Source: Faecalibacterium sp. UBA7177
GTDB lineage: Bacteria; Bacillota; Clostridia; Oscillospirales; Ruminococcaceae
Reading direction: 5' to 3'
Assembly (NCBI GenBank): GCA_002491225.1
Contig: DKVN01000039.1
Location: forward strand, 5,066-29,201
Length of the DNA: 24,136 nucleotides
Positions 15,101 to 21,078 of this stretch are shown in pieces (the first letter of the stretch is position 1; each line of letters begins with the position of its first letter). The notes below the pieces were generated by a model, which saw only the letters and a list, made by a program, of their open reading frames with translations, was not told the origin of the DNA and ran no database searches. A program made the position numbers and the translations under genes.

Positions 15101-15594
15101 AGCGTGAGGGCATCTCGGTGCAGCTGAACGGCGGGCATCTGCTCTGGCTGGGCTGGGGCAGCCTGCGGCAGGGCAGCGTCTCGGCCGGGGACGGCGGCGT
15201 GCTGCGGGTGGGCGGCGAGCTTGTGCTGGAAAGCACCCGGCTGGAGCTTGCCCCGCAGGGTGAGTTTTTGGTTGGAAACAGCGATTTCATCCTGGACGCA
15301 GGCAGCAGCCTCATCAACCGGGGCGAGGTCCTCCTGACCGGCTGGAGCTGGCAGCGGCAGGTTCTGGAGGGGACGGTGGAAAACTACGGCCGGTTCGAGG
15401 CAAGCGACTGCGTGCAGTTTGCCGGGAGTTTTGCAAACGAGGGCCGGCTGACCCTTTACGGCAATGCGGGCACCGAGCCCAACCCGGTCTCGGGCCGGCT
15501 GGAAAACCGCGGCGAGGTTCTGGCCGAGGGCGGCCGGCTGCGCGCCGAAGAGGGCGGGCAGATCACCGGGGTGCCCGACGCGCTGCTGGGCTGA
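12160..15594 (+). CDS. Transmembrane Ser/Thr kinase with large external repeat (beta-solenoid-like) domain
   Basis: 1144 residues. A zinc ribbon (C7, C10, C20, C23) precedes a kinase domain (about 47-320) with G54-EGGFG, K76 in AIKEYFP, H190-R191-D192 in HRDISPEN, D209-F-G, and GYAPVEQY-GPWSDVYAL. A Pro/Lys-rich linker follows, then a membrane helix (about 388-408), so about 730 C-terminal residues should lie outside. That part is made of short Gly/Leu/Val beta-strand units (VNRGTLRGG, LLNYG, LINTG, LENRG types). It holds three related blocks starting near residues 445, 590 and 871, each opening with a helix of the type xEELxxAL, then a strand and LTVxKPLLIP-like text. This resembles right-handed beta-helix folds. 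PrkC-type kinases use PASTA repeats instead; no PASTA repeat is present. ATG 12160 follows AGAGGTG. It ends the cassette. Confidence 0.92.
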   Translation: MAQKEYCPYCMNPVQPGEACPACGLTAGAYTPSPHHLPPGTVLRERYLIGRVLGEGGFGITYLGCDLRLELKVAIKEYFPTDRANRVSAASCSVSSYAGAAGSGYEAGKERFLQEARRMARMDKQPVIVSVRDFFEENNTAYIVMEYVEGTTFKDLVAQKGGRIPAGELLHCIEPLFSALGAMHALGLIHRDISPENLMLEHGEVRLLDFGCAREDAGGEATMTIALKHGYAPVEQYQNKGQGPWSDVYALSATIYYCLTGRKPPQSMDRLVEDELVLPRKLGVELTERQERALLHGMEVRPRRRFQTVEELHAALYEGEDWPADSAASASPKGAEPPAPEADGSPEPARTDDPEPARTGSPKPNPKQETKTQEPPARPAAAQWLRGHLPLAIGGAAALVLAAGVLGYALNRQPAAPAPSSAAPVSAFSAAEGGDDAADEVNWNSAVALQTPDPAVLLELLADDSVPAVRIPGGFAFSVEEPLTLTKPLRIEEGASLNLARAVTLTGAGAVRVEGQLSAESLVRTVSGGGIEVAAAGRMDGGGILWLAREEDLAIEQGGRVELLGVDWAEAHTRSAQYLVLDEDALFAGARQVRTMEEWNEAVEQEQPVVIAADLTLSEGSGHQVPVLIPEGVTVTMEGRASWCVDGAILVNRGTLRGGVVADVWSRGEGSSPSLLLNYGLLEGAFHLSSQGALLNYGQWNVLQCQVLPGFVLYNAGEILHGSPEGTALPAWIFEGVDHLFMDIACNAFLNEGEVTVQGGASGRAEMRLAHGIYCTNTGSITVGRDALLQNDSGELRNCGALRAEGGQLINTGLLRSDLPGASLIVEGAESQNVGLLLYARQSSLELPEGFTRYGGRQVCFSWTDDPSQTNARHAATAEELADALADEGCERVYLPDGAQITFDGPLTVEKPLLIPYTAGLTVNGGLTLAGENALLYADCPLAVSGGLVLEGGVAYLGQPLEAAGLTVEPQGFACLRAGVQREGISVQLNGGHLLWLGWGSLRQGSVSAGDGGVLRVGGELVLESTRLELAPQGEFLVGNSDFILDAGSSLINRGEVLLTGWSWQRQVLEGTVENYGRFEASDCVQFAGSFANEGRLTLYGNAGTEPNPVSGRLENRGEVLAEGGRLRAEEGGQITGVPDALLG

Positions 15595-15610
15595 GGGCGG
15601 CCCGGCCGAA

Positions 15611-15655
15611 GCGCCGCCTGACCGTGCGCCGCCTGACCGTGCGCCGCCCGGCTGT
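15611..15655 (+). repeat. 15-bp tandem repeat after the kinase gene
   Basis: GCGCCGCCTGACCGT occurs twice exactly (15611-15625, 15626-15640), then a third, decayed copy GCGCCGCCCGGCTGT (15641-15655). It starts 16 bases after the kinase stop codon. Confidence 0.7.
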
Positions 15656-15731
15656 GTGCGGTCCGGCCAAAGCCCGGCCCGGCAGAGCGCCGGGCCGCGG
15701 GCCTTTGCCGCTTTTGCGGCCAGACAGTACC

Positions 15732-15776
15732 AAAAGAGGGGCGCGCCGGTTTTGCGCGGCGCGCCCCTCTTTTTTG
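15732..15776. terminator. Strong bidirectional terminator between convergent transcripts
   Basis: AAAAGAGGGGCGCGCC (15732-15747) pairs perfectly over 16 bp with 15758-15773 around a 10-base loop. T-runs flank it on both strands, so it can end both the kinase cassette and the minus-strand gene pair. A second GC hairpin without T-run (GCCCGGC-AGAGC-GCCGGGC, 15677-15695) precedes it. Confidence 0.9.
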
Positions 15777-15823
15777 CTTTGCTCTTGTTTTGATTCCTGT
15801 TCCTTTTTGGGTGCCCGGTTCCG

Positions 15824-16951
15824 TTACCGCACCCCGGCGGGGGGCTCGGGCGGGGGCTGCGCACCGTCCGCAAACAGGTAGCCGATCACCTGCTCCATCC
15901 GGCCGCTCATCGGCTCATCCTCGGCCATCAGGGCGTAGAGCACCAGCCAGTCCGACGCGTTGCGCGGGTCGAGCGGGGGCATCCCGCAGTCGGCCAGGAT
16001 GGCGTCGAGGGTCCACCAGTGGTCCTCCAGCCGCTGCCGGGGGGTGATATACTCCTCGTCCAGCTCGTTGTACTCGCCGTCCAGCACGTTCTCGGTTACC
16101 ACATACAACAGCAGCAGCAGCTTGCGGGAGACATCCTCCTTGCGCAGCCGGATGTTCTTGAGGGTGGTGGCGTTGGGCCAGTCCCGCTTGATGAGCTTTT
16201 GGGTGACCGAATAGCCCTGCCGGCTGCGGCTGGACGGGATGAGCGAGAGGTAAAGCCGCATCACCGACTCCACCGAGTAATCCGGCTCCCCCGCCCCGCC
16301 CCAGGCCGGCGCGGGGTGGATCAGCTGGTCGAGATACTTTTGAAAGTAGACATAGGCGCGGGCGTGCATCGCGCCAAAATCGGCCTGATGGGCGATGCAG
16401 TAGCCGCGCAGCTCCTGCTCGGTCTGCACCCGGGCAAAGCCGGTCTGCAGCTCGCGGGTCATCGGGCCGTCCTGCCTTTCCGGGCCGTCCGGCGGGCCGG
16501 GCGGCAGGAGCAGCGCCTCGTAAAAGGCCCGCGCCTCGGCGTAGCTGCGCCCGGCCCGCAAAAACCAGGCATACACAAGGTCCCGGCACTCGCGGTAATG
16601 GATGCCGTACCCGGTGCAGAAGCCGAGCAGCCGGTCGGCCCCGGCCTCGCCCAGCCCCAGCCCAAAGGCGATGCAGAACAGCTCCTCCCGGCCCTGCGGG
16701 CAGCTGCGCCCGCCCAGCCAGTTGCGCACCCGCCGGTCCACCGAGCCGGGGTTCGCGTCCGGCTCGGCGGCCAGCAGGGCGCTGGCCAGCCGGGCGCGCA
16801 GGTCGGGGTGGGGGTAGAGGGCAGAGAGGGTCTCGGCAAAGCTGCGCAGGCGCAGCTCGCCGCTGTTCAGGTATTCGGCGGCCATCCGCGGGGTCATTTT
16901 GCCCAGGCACAGCTTGTCATACGCCTGCCCCGAGCCGATCGTCAGTTCCAT
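15824..16951 (-). CDS. Unrecognised 375-residue protein with possible HTH-like N-terminal region
   Basis: The function is not recognised. The protein is soluble in appearance, largely helical, and without signal peptide or membrane helix. Residues about 65-115 (RRVRNWLGGRSCPQGREELF, then CIAFGLGLGEAGADRLLGF) recall the pattern of lambda-repressor/XRE-like folds, in which a helix pair is followed by LALGLxxxEANxLL. I cannot confirm DNA binding. The middle (about 190-300) is rich in Tyr, Arg and Leu; the C-terminus is Pro-rich. ATG 16951 is preceded by AAGGGG. It lies downstream of a 46-residue membrane peptide gene on the same strand, 103 bases apart, and converges on the phospho-signalling cassette. 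Its position suggests it could be a regulator or partner of that cassette, which is inference only. It could equally belong to the small membrane protein. Confidence 0.8.
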   Translation of the reverse strand: MELTIGSGQAYDKLCLGKMTPRMAAEYLNSGELRLRSFAETLSALYPHPDLRARLASALLAAEPDANPGSVDRRVRNWLGGRSCPQGREELFCIAFGLGLGEAGADRLLGFCTGYGIHYRECRDLVYAWFLRAGRSYAEARAFYEALLLPPGPPDGPERQDGPMTRELQTGFARVQTEQELRGYCIAHQADFGAMHARAYVYFQKYLDQLIHPAPAWGGAGEPDYSVESVMRLYLSLIPSSRSRQGYSVTQKLIKRDWPNATTLKNIRLRKEDVSRKLLLLLYVVTENVLDGEYNELDEEYITPRQRLEDHWWTLDAILADCGMPPLDPRNASDWLVLYALMAEDEPMSGRMEQVIGYLFADGAQPPPEPPAGVR

Positions 16952-17000
16952 CCGCGCTTACCCCTTATCCGCAGCTGCCCTGGCGGCGGCGCAGTGAGAT

Positions 17001-17052
17001 CCCACAGGGTCCGAAAAGCCTGCGAAGCGGTGCGCCTCGCAGGCCGTGTGGG
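17001..17052 (-). other. Compound hairpin after the small membrane-protein gene
   Basis: GCCTGCGA (17018-17025) pairs with TCGCAGGC (17037-17044), and CCCACA with TGTGGG outside it. It starts 2 bases after the stop of the 46-residue gene, without a T-run. It may be a weak terminator or processing site between the two minus-strand genes. Confidence 0.35.
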
Positions 17053-17054
17053 GC

Positions 17055-17195
17055 TCAGAACGGGGTCTCGTCCTCGTCCTGATCGTAGATCGAGATATAT
17101 TCCGGGCGCTGCTCCTTTTCCAGCAGCAGCGCGATGGCGACGGCCGCCGCGGCCAGGGCGGCGATCACCGCCAAGAGCTTTACGAGCAGTTTCAT
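17055..17195 (-). CDS. Small single-pass membrane protein, 46 residues
   Basis: Not a recognised family. The sequence opens MKLLVKLLAVIAALAAAAV, forming one hydrophobic helix (about 3-29), followed by a short, acidic, Tyr-containing tail (EYISIYDQDEDETPF) predicted on the far side or in the cytoplasm depending on orientation. Evidence that it is a real gene: AGGAAGGGTG lies just before the ATG at 17195, an extended -10 promoter lies about 90 bases upstream, and the frame is a plausible anchor plus acidic tail. The same frame stays open upstream to 17573 but that stretch is Arg-rich, crosses the promoters and is not credible. It is probably cotranscribed with the 375-residue gene. Confidence 0.6.
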   Translation of the reverse strand: MKLLVKLLAVIAALAAAAVAIALLLEKEQRPEYISIYDQDEDETPF

Positions 17196-17281
17196 ACGAT
17201 CACCCTTCCTTTCGGTTCTCAGCACAAGGCGGCTGCCGGAGGCGGTGCGCTTTCCCAGCGCGCCCCGGCGGCCTTTGTTAC

Positions 17282-17310
17282 AGTATACCACACCTGCCCG
17301 CCCGGTGCAA
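17282..17310 (-). promoter_or_regulatory. Promoter for the small membrane-protein gene (minus strand)
   Basis: On the minus strand TTGCAC and TATACT are 17 bases apart, and TGG stands directly before the -10, making it an extended -10. It lies about 90 bases from the small gene's start. Confidence 0.55.
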
Positions 17311-17380
17311 ACGGATCTGGCTGGTATCCTTCCATCCGCATCATCTGTCTCTTTGCGCCCTTCCCCTGTTCGCTCCCTAT

Positions 17381-17398
17381 TTGTCAATAATTTCACAA
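17381..17398. promoter_or_regulatory. Rex-like redox operator upstream of rnf
   Basis: TTGTCAATAATTTCACAA differs by one base from the Rex consensus TTGTGAA-N4-TTCACAA. It stands 60 bases before the rnf -35 element, and about 70 bases from the divergent minus-strand promoter. Rex releases DNA when NADH is high and is known to control NADH-linked fermentation and energy genes in Clostridia. A second half-site TTTGTCAA is at 17424-17431. The match is read by eye; use by Rex is inferred. Confidence 0.5.
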
Positions 17399-17458
17399 TT
17401 TCCCGGCCCGGAGCGCCTCTTTTTTTGTCAAAATGCAGGTTTTTCCGTCTTTGTAAGG

Positions 17459-17488
17459 TTGACTGTGTATAGGCAAATGTTATAGAAT
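17459..17488 (+). promoter_or_regulatory. Promoter of the rnf operon
   Basis: TTGACT (17459-17464, 5 of 6) is followed after 16 bases by TATAGA (17481-17486) or after 18 bases by TAGAAT (17483-17488, 5 of 6), in an AT-rich stretch of a GC-rich genome. It lies about 115 bases before rnfC. Confidence 0.65.
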
Positions 17489-17498
17489 ATAGTTTGTA

Positions 17499-17573
17499 TT
17501 GGGCCGCGCCGTGCGCGTGGGTTTGTTTGTGCTGCCCTGATTTGCGTTTTTCGCTCAGCGCGCCGCGGCCCAA
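17499..17573 (+). other. Structured 5' leader of the rnf transcript
   Basis: TTGGGCCGCG (17499-17508) pairs perfectly with CGCGGCCCAA (17564-17573) around 55 bases that are rich in T and G. No T-run terminator follows. The ribosome site GGGGG and the rnfC ATG come 14-30 bases later. No known riboswitch class was recognised. Confidence 0.45.
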
Positions 17574-17603
17574 AGTTTATCGAAATGGGGGATCGTTCAA
17601 TCC

Positions 17604-18941
17604 ATGTTCAAGAAGCTGAAACGCTCGGCCCTTGGCGCCAGCGTACCCCATGAGAAGGCAACGGCGGGCATGGCTACGGTGACCATGCCGGTGCCGTCCA
17701 AGCTCGTCCTTCCCATGTCGCAGCACATTGGCGCACCCTGCCTTCCCGTGGTCAAAAAGGGCGACACGGTCTACGTGGGCACCCTGGTCGGGCAGGCCGG
17801 CGGGTTCGTCAGTGCCAACATCTATTCCGGCGTGTCCGGCACGGTGTCGGCCATCGACACGGTGACCTATCCCACCGGCATCCGGGTGCCGGCGGTGGTC
17901 ATCACCCCGGACGGCGCCCAGACGCCCGACCCGGCCATCCAGCCGCCGGTGGTCACCGACAAGGCCAGCTTTATCAAGGCCGTGCAGGAGTGCGGCCTGG
18001 TCGGTCTGGGCGGCGCGGGCTTCCCCGCGGCGGTCAAACTGAGCCCGGCCACCAGGGTGGACACCCTTGTCATCAACGGGGCCGAGTGCGAGCCCTACCT
18101 CACCCCGGACACCCGCGAGTTTTTGGAGTGCAGCGACTCGGTGATGAGCGGTATCGAGGCGGTGATGAAGTACCTCGAAATCCCCACCTGCATCATCGGC
18201 ATCGAGCGCAACAAGCCCGAGTGCATCGATCTGATGGCCAGCCTCTGCCAGGGGGTCAAGGGGGTCTCGGTCAAGCCGCTGCCCAGCCGCTACCCGCAGG
18301 GCGCGGAAAAGACCCTGATCGAGAGCACCACCGGCCGCGAGGTGCCCGAGATGGTCTACGGCGACAAGCCCCGCCCCGGCCTGCCCGCCGACGCGGGGGT
18401 CATTGTGATGAACGTGACCAGCGTCTCGACCATTGCCAAGTACCTCAAAACCGGCATGCCGCTGCTCTCCAAGCGGGTGACGGTGGACGGCGACGCCGCC
18501 GCCAAACCCCAGAACCTTGAGGTGCTGATCGGCACACCCTTAGAGGAGATCATCGCCTTTGCGGGCGGCATCAAGGAGGGGGTCACCCTCGGCAAGGTGC
18601 TGTGCGGCGGCCCAATGATGGGCACCGCGATGGCGGATCTCACCTTCCCGCTGCTCAAGCAGAACAACGGCCTGCTGCTCTTCAGCAAGGAAAAGGCGAA
18701 CCTGCCCGAGCCCGGCCCCTGCATCCGCTGCGGGCGCTGCATCAACGGCTGCCCGATGGGCCTGGCCCCGGTGCAGATCGCGGCCGCCTTTAACCGGCGC
18801 GACATCGACGAGCTGAACAAGCTCAACCTCGGGCTGTGCGTTTTGTGCGGCACCTGCAGCTTTGTCTGCCCGGCCAAGCGCCCGGTGACCCAGACCATGA
18901 GCCTGGCCAAGGCATTCCAGAGAACGGGAGGGAAAAAGTAA
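17604..18941 (+). CDS. rnfC: RnfC, NADH-binding peripheral subunit of the Rnf complex
   Basis: 445 residues, the usual size of clostridial RnfC. The N-terminal part has MPVPSKLVLPMSQHIGAPCLPVVKKGD. A complex I 51-kDa-like NADH/FMN domain follows, with GLVGLGGAGFPAAVKL and VINGAECEPYLTPD. Two 4Fe-4S motifs sit at the C-terminus: C373-IRCGRCINGCP and C412-VLCGTCSFVCP. RnfC docks on the cytoplasmic side, reduces NAD+ with electrons that started at ferredoxin, and is the NAD(H) site of the complex. ATG 17604 follows GGGGG. It is the first gene of the operon rnfCDGEAB, with a promoter, leader and Rex-like site upstream. Its stop TAA overlaps the next ATG (TAATG). Confidence 0.97.
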   Translation: MFKKLKRSALGASVPHEKATAGMATVTMPVPSKLVLPMSQHIGAPCLPVVKKGDTVYVGTLVGQAGGFVSANIYSGVSGTVSAIDTVTYPTGIRVPAVVITPDGAQTPDPAIQPPVVTDKASFIKAVQECGLVGLGGAGFPAAVKLSPATRVDTLVINGAECEPYLTPDTREFLECSDSVMSGIEAVMKYLEIPTCIIGIERNKPECIDLMASLCQGVKGVSVKPLPSRYPQGAEKTLIESTTGREVPEMVYGDKPRPGLPADAGVIVMNVTSVSTIAKYLKTGMPLLSKRVTVDGDAAAKPQNLEVLIGTPLEEIIAFAGGIKEGVTLGKVLCGGPMMGTAMADLTFPLLKQNNGLLLFSKEKANLPEPGPCIRCGRCINGCPMGLAPVQIAAAFNRRDIDELNKLNLGLCVLCGTCSFVCPAKRPVTQTMSLAKAFQRTGGKK

Positions 18942-19894
18942 TGGAAAACCGTCTGATCGTTACTGCGTCTCCCCATATCACCGACACGGTCACCACCCGC
19001 AGGCTGATGGGCAACGTAGTGATCTCGCTGCTGCCCTGCATCATCGCCAGCGCCATCATCTTTGGCTGGCAGGCGCTGGTGCTGGTGGCGGTGACCACCG
19101 CCGCCTGTGTGGTGTTTGAGTACTTATACTGCACCCTGATGAAAAAGCCCAACCCGGTGGGGGATCTCTCCGCGGTGGTCACCGGCATCATCCTGGCGCT
19201 GAACCTGCCGGTGAGCATGGCCAAGCCCCAGACCATCTGGATCCCGCTGGTGGGCGCGTTCGTGGCCATCGTGCTGGTCAAGCAGCTGTTCGGCGGGCTG
19301 GGCGCCAACTTCGCCAACCCCGCGCTGGTGGGCCGCATCGTGCTCTTCCTCGGCTTCAGCGCCCGGATGACCGATTGGGTCTACCCCGCCGCGGCGGTGG
19401 ACGCGCTGACCGGCGCGACCCCGCTGGGCACCGGCAACCTTGAGAACCTGCCCCTGAGCCAGCTCTTCCTCGGCATCCACGGGGGCGTTTTGGGCGAGAC
19501 CTGCAGCGCCGCCATCCTGGCCGGGTTTGTCTGGCTGGTGGCCACCAAGACCATCAGCTGCGCCATCCCGGTGGCCTATGTGGGCACCGTGGCGGTGATG
19601 AGCCTGCTCTGCGGGCAGCCGGTGCTGGCCCAGATCCTCAGCGGCGGGCTTTTGTTCGGCGCGGTGTTCATGGCCACCGACTATGTCACCAGCCCCTTCA
19701 CCCTCAAGGGCAGGCTCGTCTTCGGCATCGGGCTGGGCGTCATCACCTGCGCCATCCGGTTCTGGGGCAACATGGCCGAGGGCGTCTCGTTTGCCATCCT
19801 GCTGATGAACCTCTTTGTGCCCTATATCAACGACCTGACCCGTCAGGTCCCCTTGGGCTATACCAAGCCGCCGAAGGAGGGTGCCAAACAATGA
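18941..19894 (+). CDS. rnfD: RnfD, flavin-carrying membrane subunit of the Rnf complex
   Basis: 317 residues with about ten membrane helices, starting MENRLIVTASPHITDTVTTR as in other RnfD/NqrB-family proteins. NPVGDLSAVVTGIILALNLP, GANFANPALVGRIVL and FMATDYVTSPFT are family segments. The covalent FMN attachment motif is D154-ALTGATP, with T160 as the expected flavinylated threonine. RnfD passes electrons inside the membrane and is thought to take part in Na+ or H+ translocation. The start at 18941 overlaps the rnfC stop by 1 base and follows GGGAGGG; the longer frame from 18836 runs through the rnfC iron-sulfur region in another frame. It overlaps rnfG by 4 bases (ATGA). An ApbE flavin transferase, needed to attach FMN, is not in the window. 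Confidence 0.97.
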   Translation: MENRLIVTASPHITDTVTTRRLMGNVVISLLPCIIASAIIFGWQALVLVAVTTAACVVFEYLYCTLMKKPNPVGDLSAVVTGIILALNLPVSMAKPQTIWIPLVGAFVAIVLVKQLFGGLGANFANPALVGRIVLFLGFSARMTDWVYPAAAVDALTGATPLGTGNLENLPLSQLFLGIHGGVLGETCSAAILAGFVWLVATKTISCAIPVAYVGTVAVMSLLCGQPVLAQILSGGLLFGAVFMATDYVTSPFTLKGRLVFGIGLGVITCAIRFWGNMAEGVSFAILLMNLFVPYINDLTRQVPLGYTKPPKEGAKQ

Positions 19895-20451
19895 ACAAAG
19901 CTACCTGGGAGACCATTGCGAAGCCCATTGTGGTGCTTGTGGTGATCTGCCTGATCACCAGCACCCTGCTGGCCGTGACCAACAACGCCACCGCCCCCAT
20001 CATCGCAGCGGCTGAGAAGGAGGCCACCAACGCGGCCTACAAGGCCGTGCTGCCCGAGGCGGACAGCTTTACCGACCTGACCGACAAGATCACCACCGAG
20101 GGCATCTCCTCGGCCGCGGCGGCCGACAACGGCGCGGGCTACGCGGTGCGCGCGGTGGGCCGCGGCTACGGCGGCGAGGTGCCGGTGGTTGTGGGCATCG
20201 ACCCGGACGGCACCATCGTGAGCGTGCAGTTTATGCAGAACAGTGAGTCCGCCGGCTTCGGGATGAAGCTGTGGGACGGCAACCAGGCCGGCATCGACTT
20301 TGCGGCCAGCCTCGCCGGCCAGAGCGGCAGCGTCGCCAAGGGCGAAAACGGGGTGGACGGCATCTCGGGCGCGACCATCTCGACCAAGGCGGTGCTGAGC
20401 GCGGTAAACAGCGCGCTGGCCTGCTATGAAGAACTCAAGGAGGTGGCATAA
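19891..20451 (+). CDS. rnfG: RnfG, external FMN-binding subunit of the Rnf complex
   Basis: 186 residues. An N-terminal helix (about 10-30) anchors an FMN_bind domain that lies outside the membrane. It has RGYGGEVPVVVGIDPDG, ESAGFGMKLWDG and the flavinylation motif D156-GISGATIST with T162 as the FMN-bearing residue. RnfG, with RnfD, carries electrons across the external side of the complex. Its ATG overlaps the rnfD stop (ATGA), with GAAGGAGG upstream; rnfE begins directly after its stop with no gap, so translation is likely coupled throughout. Length and motif order are normal. Confidence 0.97.
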   Translation: MNKATWETIAKPIVVLVVICLITSTLLAVTNNATAPIIAAAEKEATNAAYKAVLPEADSFTDLTDKITTEGISSAAAADNGAGYAVRAVGRGYGGEVPVVVGIDPDGTIVSVQFMQNSESAGFGMKLWDGNQAGIDFAASLAGQSGSVAKGENGVDGISGATISTKAVLSAVNSALACYEELKEVA

Positions 20452-21078
20452 ATGGCGGAAAACAAGCAAAACCTTGGCGCGGTGCTGACCAACGGCATCA
20501 TCAAGGAGAACCCGGTGCTGCGCCTGGTGCTGGGCACCTGCCCCACCCTGGCCGTGACCACCGCCGTCTCCAACGCGATCGGCATGGGGGTGGCCGCCAC
20601 CGTGGTGCTGATCTGCTCCAACATCGTCATTTCGGCCCTGCGCAAGGTCATTCCCGATAAGGTGCATCTGCCCTGCTACATCACCATCATCGCCACCTTT
20701 GTGACGGTGGTGCAGATGGTGGTCAAGGCTTACGCCCCCGCGCTGGACACCGCGCTGGGCGTCTATCTGCCGCTGATCGTGGTCAACTGCATCATCCTCG
20801 GCCGCGCCGAGATGTTCGCCTGCAAAAACACCGTGCTGGCCTCGGCGCTGGACGGCGTGGGCATGGGCATCGGCTTTACCCTGGCGCTGATTTTGATGGC
20901 GTCGGTGCGCGAGCTGATCGGCAACGGCAGCTGGATGGGCATCACCATCATCCCCGAGAGCGTCGACCGCCTCACCATCATGACCAGCGCGCCCGGCGGC
21001 TTTTTCACCTTTGGCTGCCTGATGGCGCTGGTGGTCTGGTTTGAAACCAAACGTGCAAAGAAAGGAGCGCAGGCATAA
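20452..21078 (+). CDS. rnfE: RnfE, membrane subunit of the Rnf complex
   Basis: 208 residues with six predicted membrane helices. NGIIKENPVLRLVLGTCPTL at the start and LPLIVVNCIILGRAE in the middle are typical of RnfE/NqrD. C30 and the Cys in VVNC correspond to the residues that, with those of RnfA, hold a 2Fe-2S cluster inside the membrane in solved Rnf structures. RnfE and RnfA are paralogues in inverted orientation and form the core route for electrons across the membrane. The ATG immediately follows the rnfG stop with AAGGAGG before it; the stop overlaps the rnfA start by 1 base. Confidence 0.97.
   Translation: MAENKQNLGAVLTNGIIKENPVLRLVLGTCPTLAVTTAVSNAIGMGVAATVVLICSNIVISALRKVIPDKVHLPCYITIIATFVTVVQMVVKAYAPALDTALGVYLPLIVVNCIILGRAEMFACKNTVLASALDGVGMGIGFTLALILMASVRELIGNGSWMGITIIPESVDRLTIMTSAPGGFFTFGCLMALVVWFETKRAKKGAQA

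Noticed and set aside
11977..15873. Minus-strand open frames of 747 and 549 codons opposite the membrane kinase gene
   Set aside because: Same reason: low-complexity mirror frames with no ribosome site or motif, opposite a clear kinase gene.
17424..17431. Second TTTGTCAA as a full Rex site
   Set aside because: Only one half-site is present; the other arm (CAGGTTT) does not match, so it is mentioned only beside the better site.
16019..17485. Plus-strand open frame of 488 codons opposite the 375-residue gene
   Set aside because: It runs through the small membrane-protein gene and the minus-strand promoter, and its text is Gly/Gln/Val-rich without domain. The minus-strand frame has balanced protein composition and a ribosome site.
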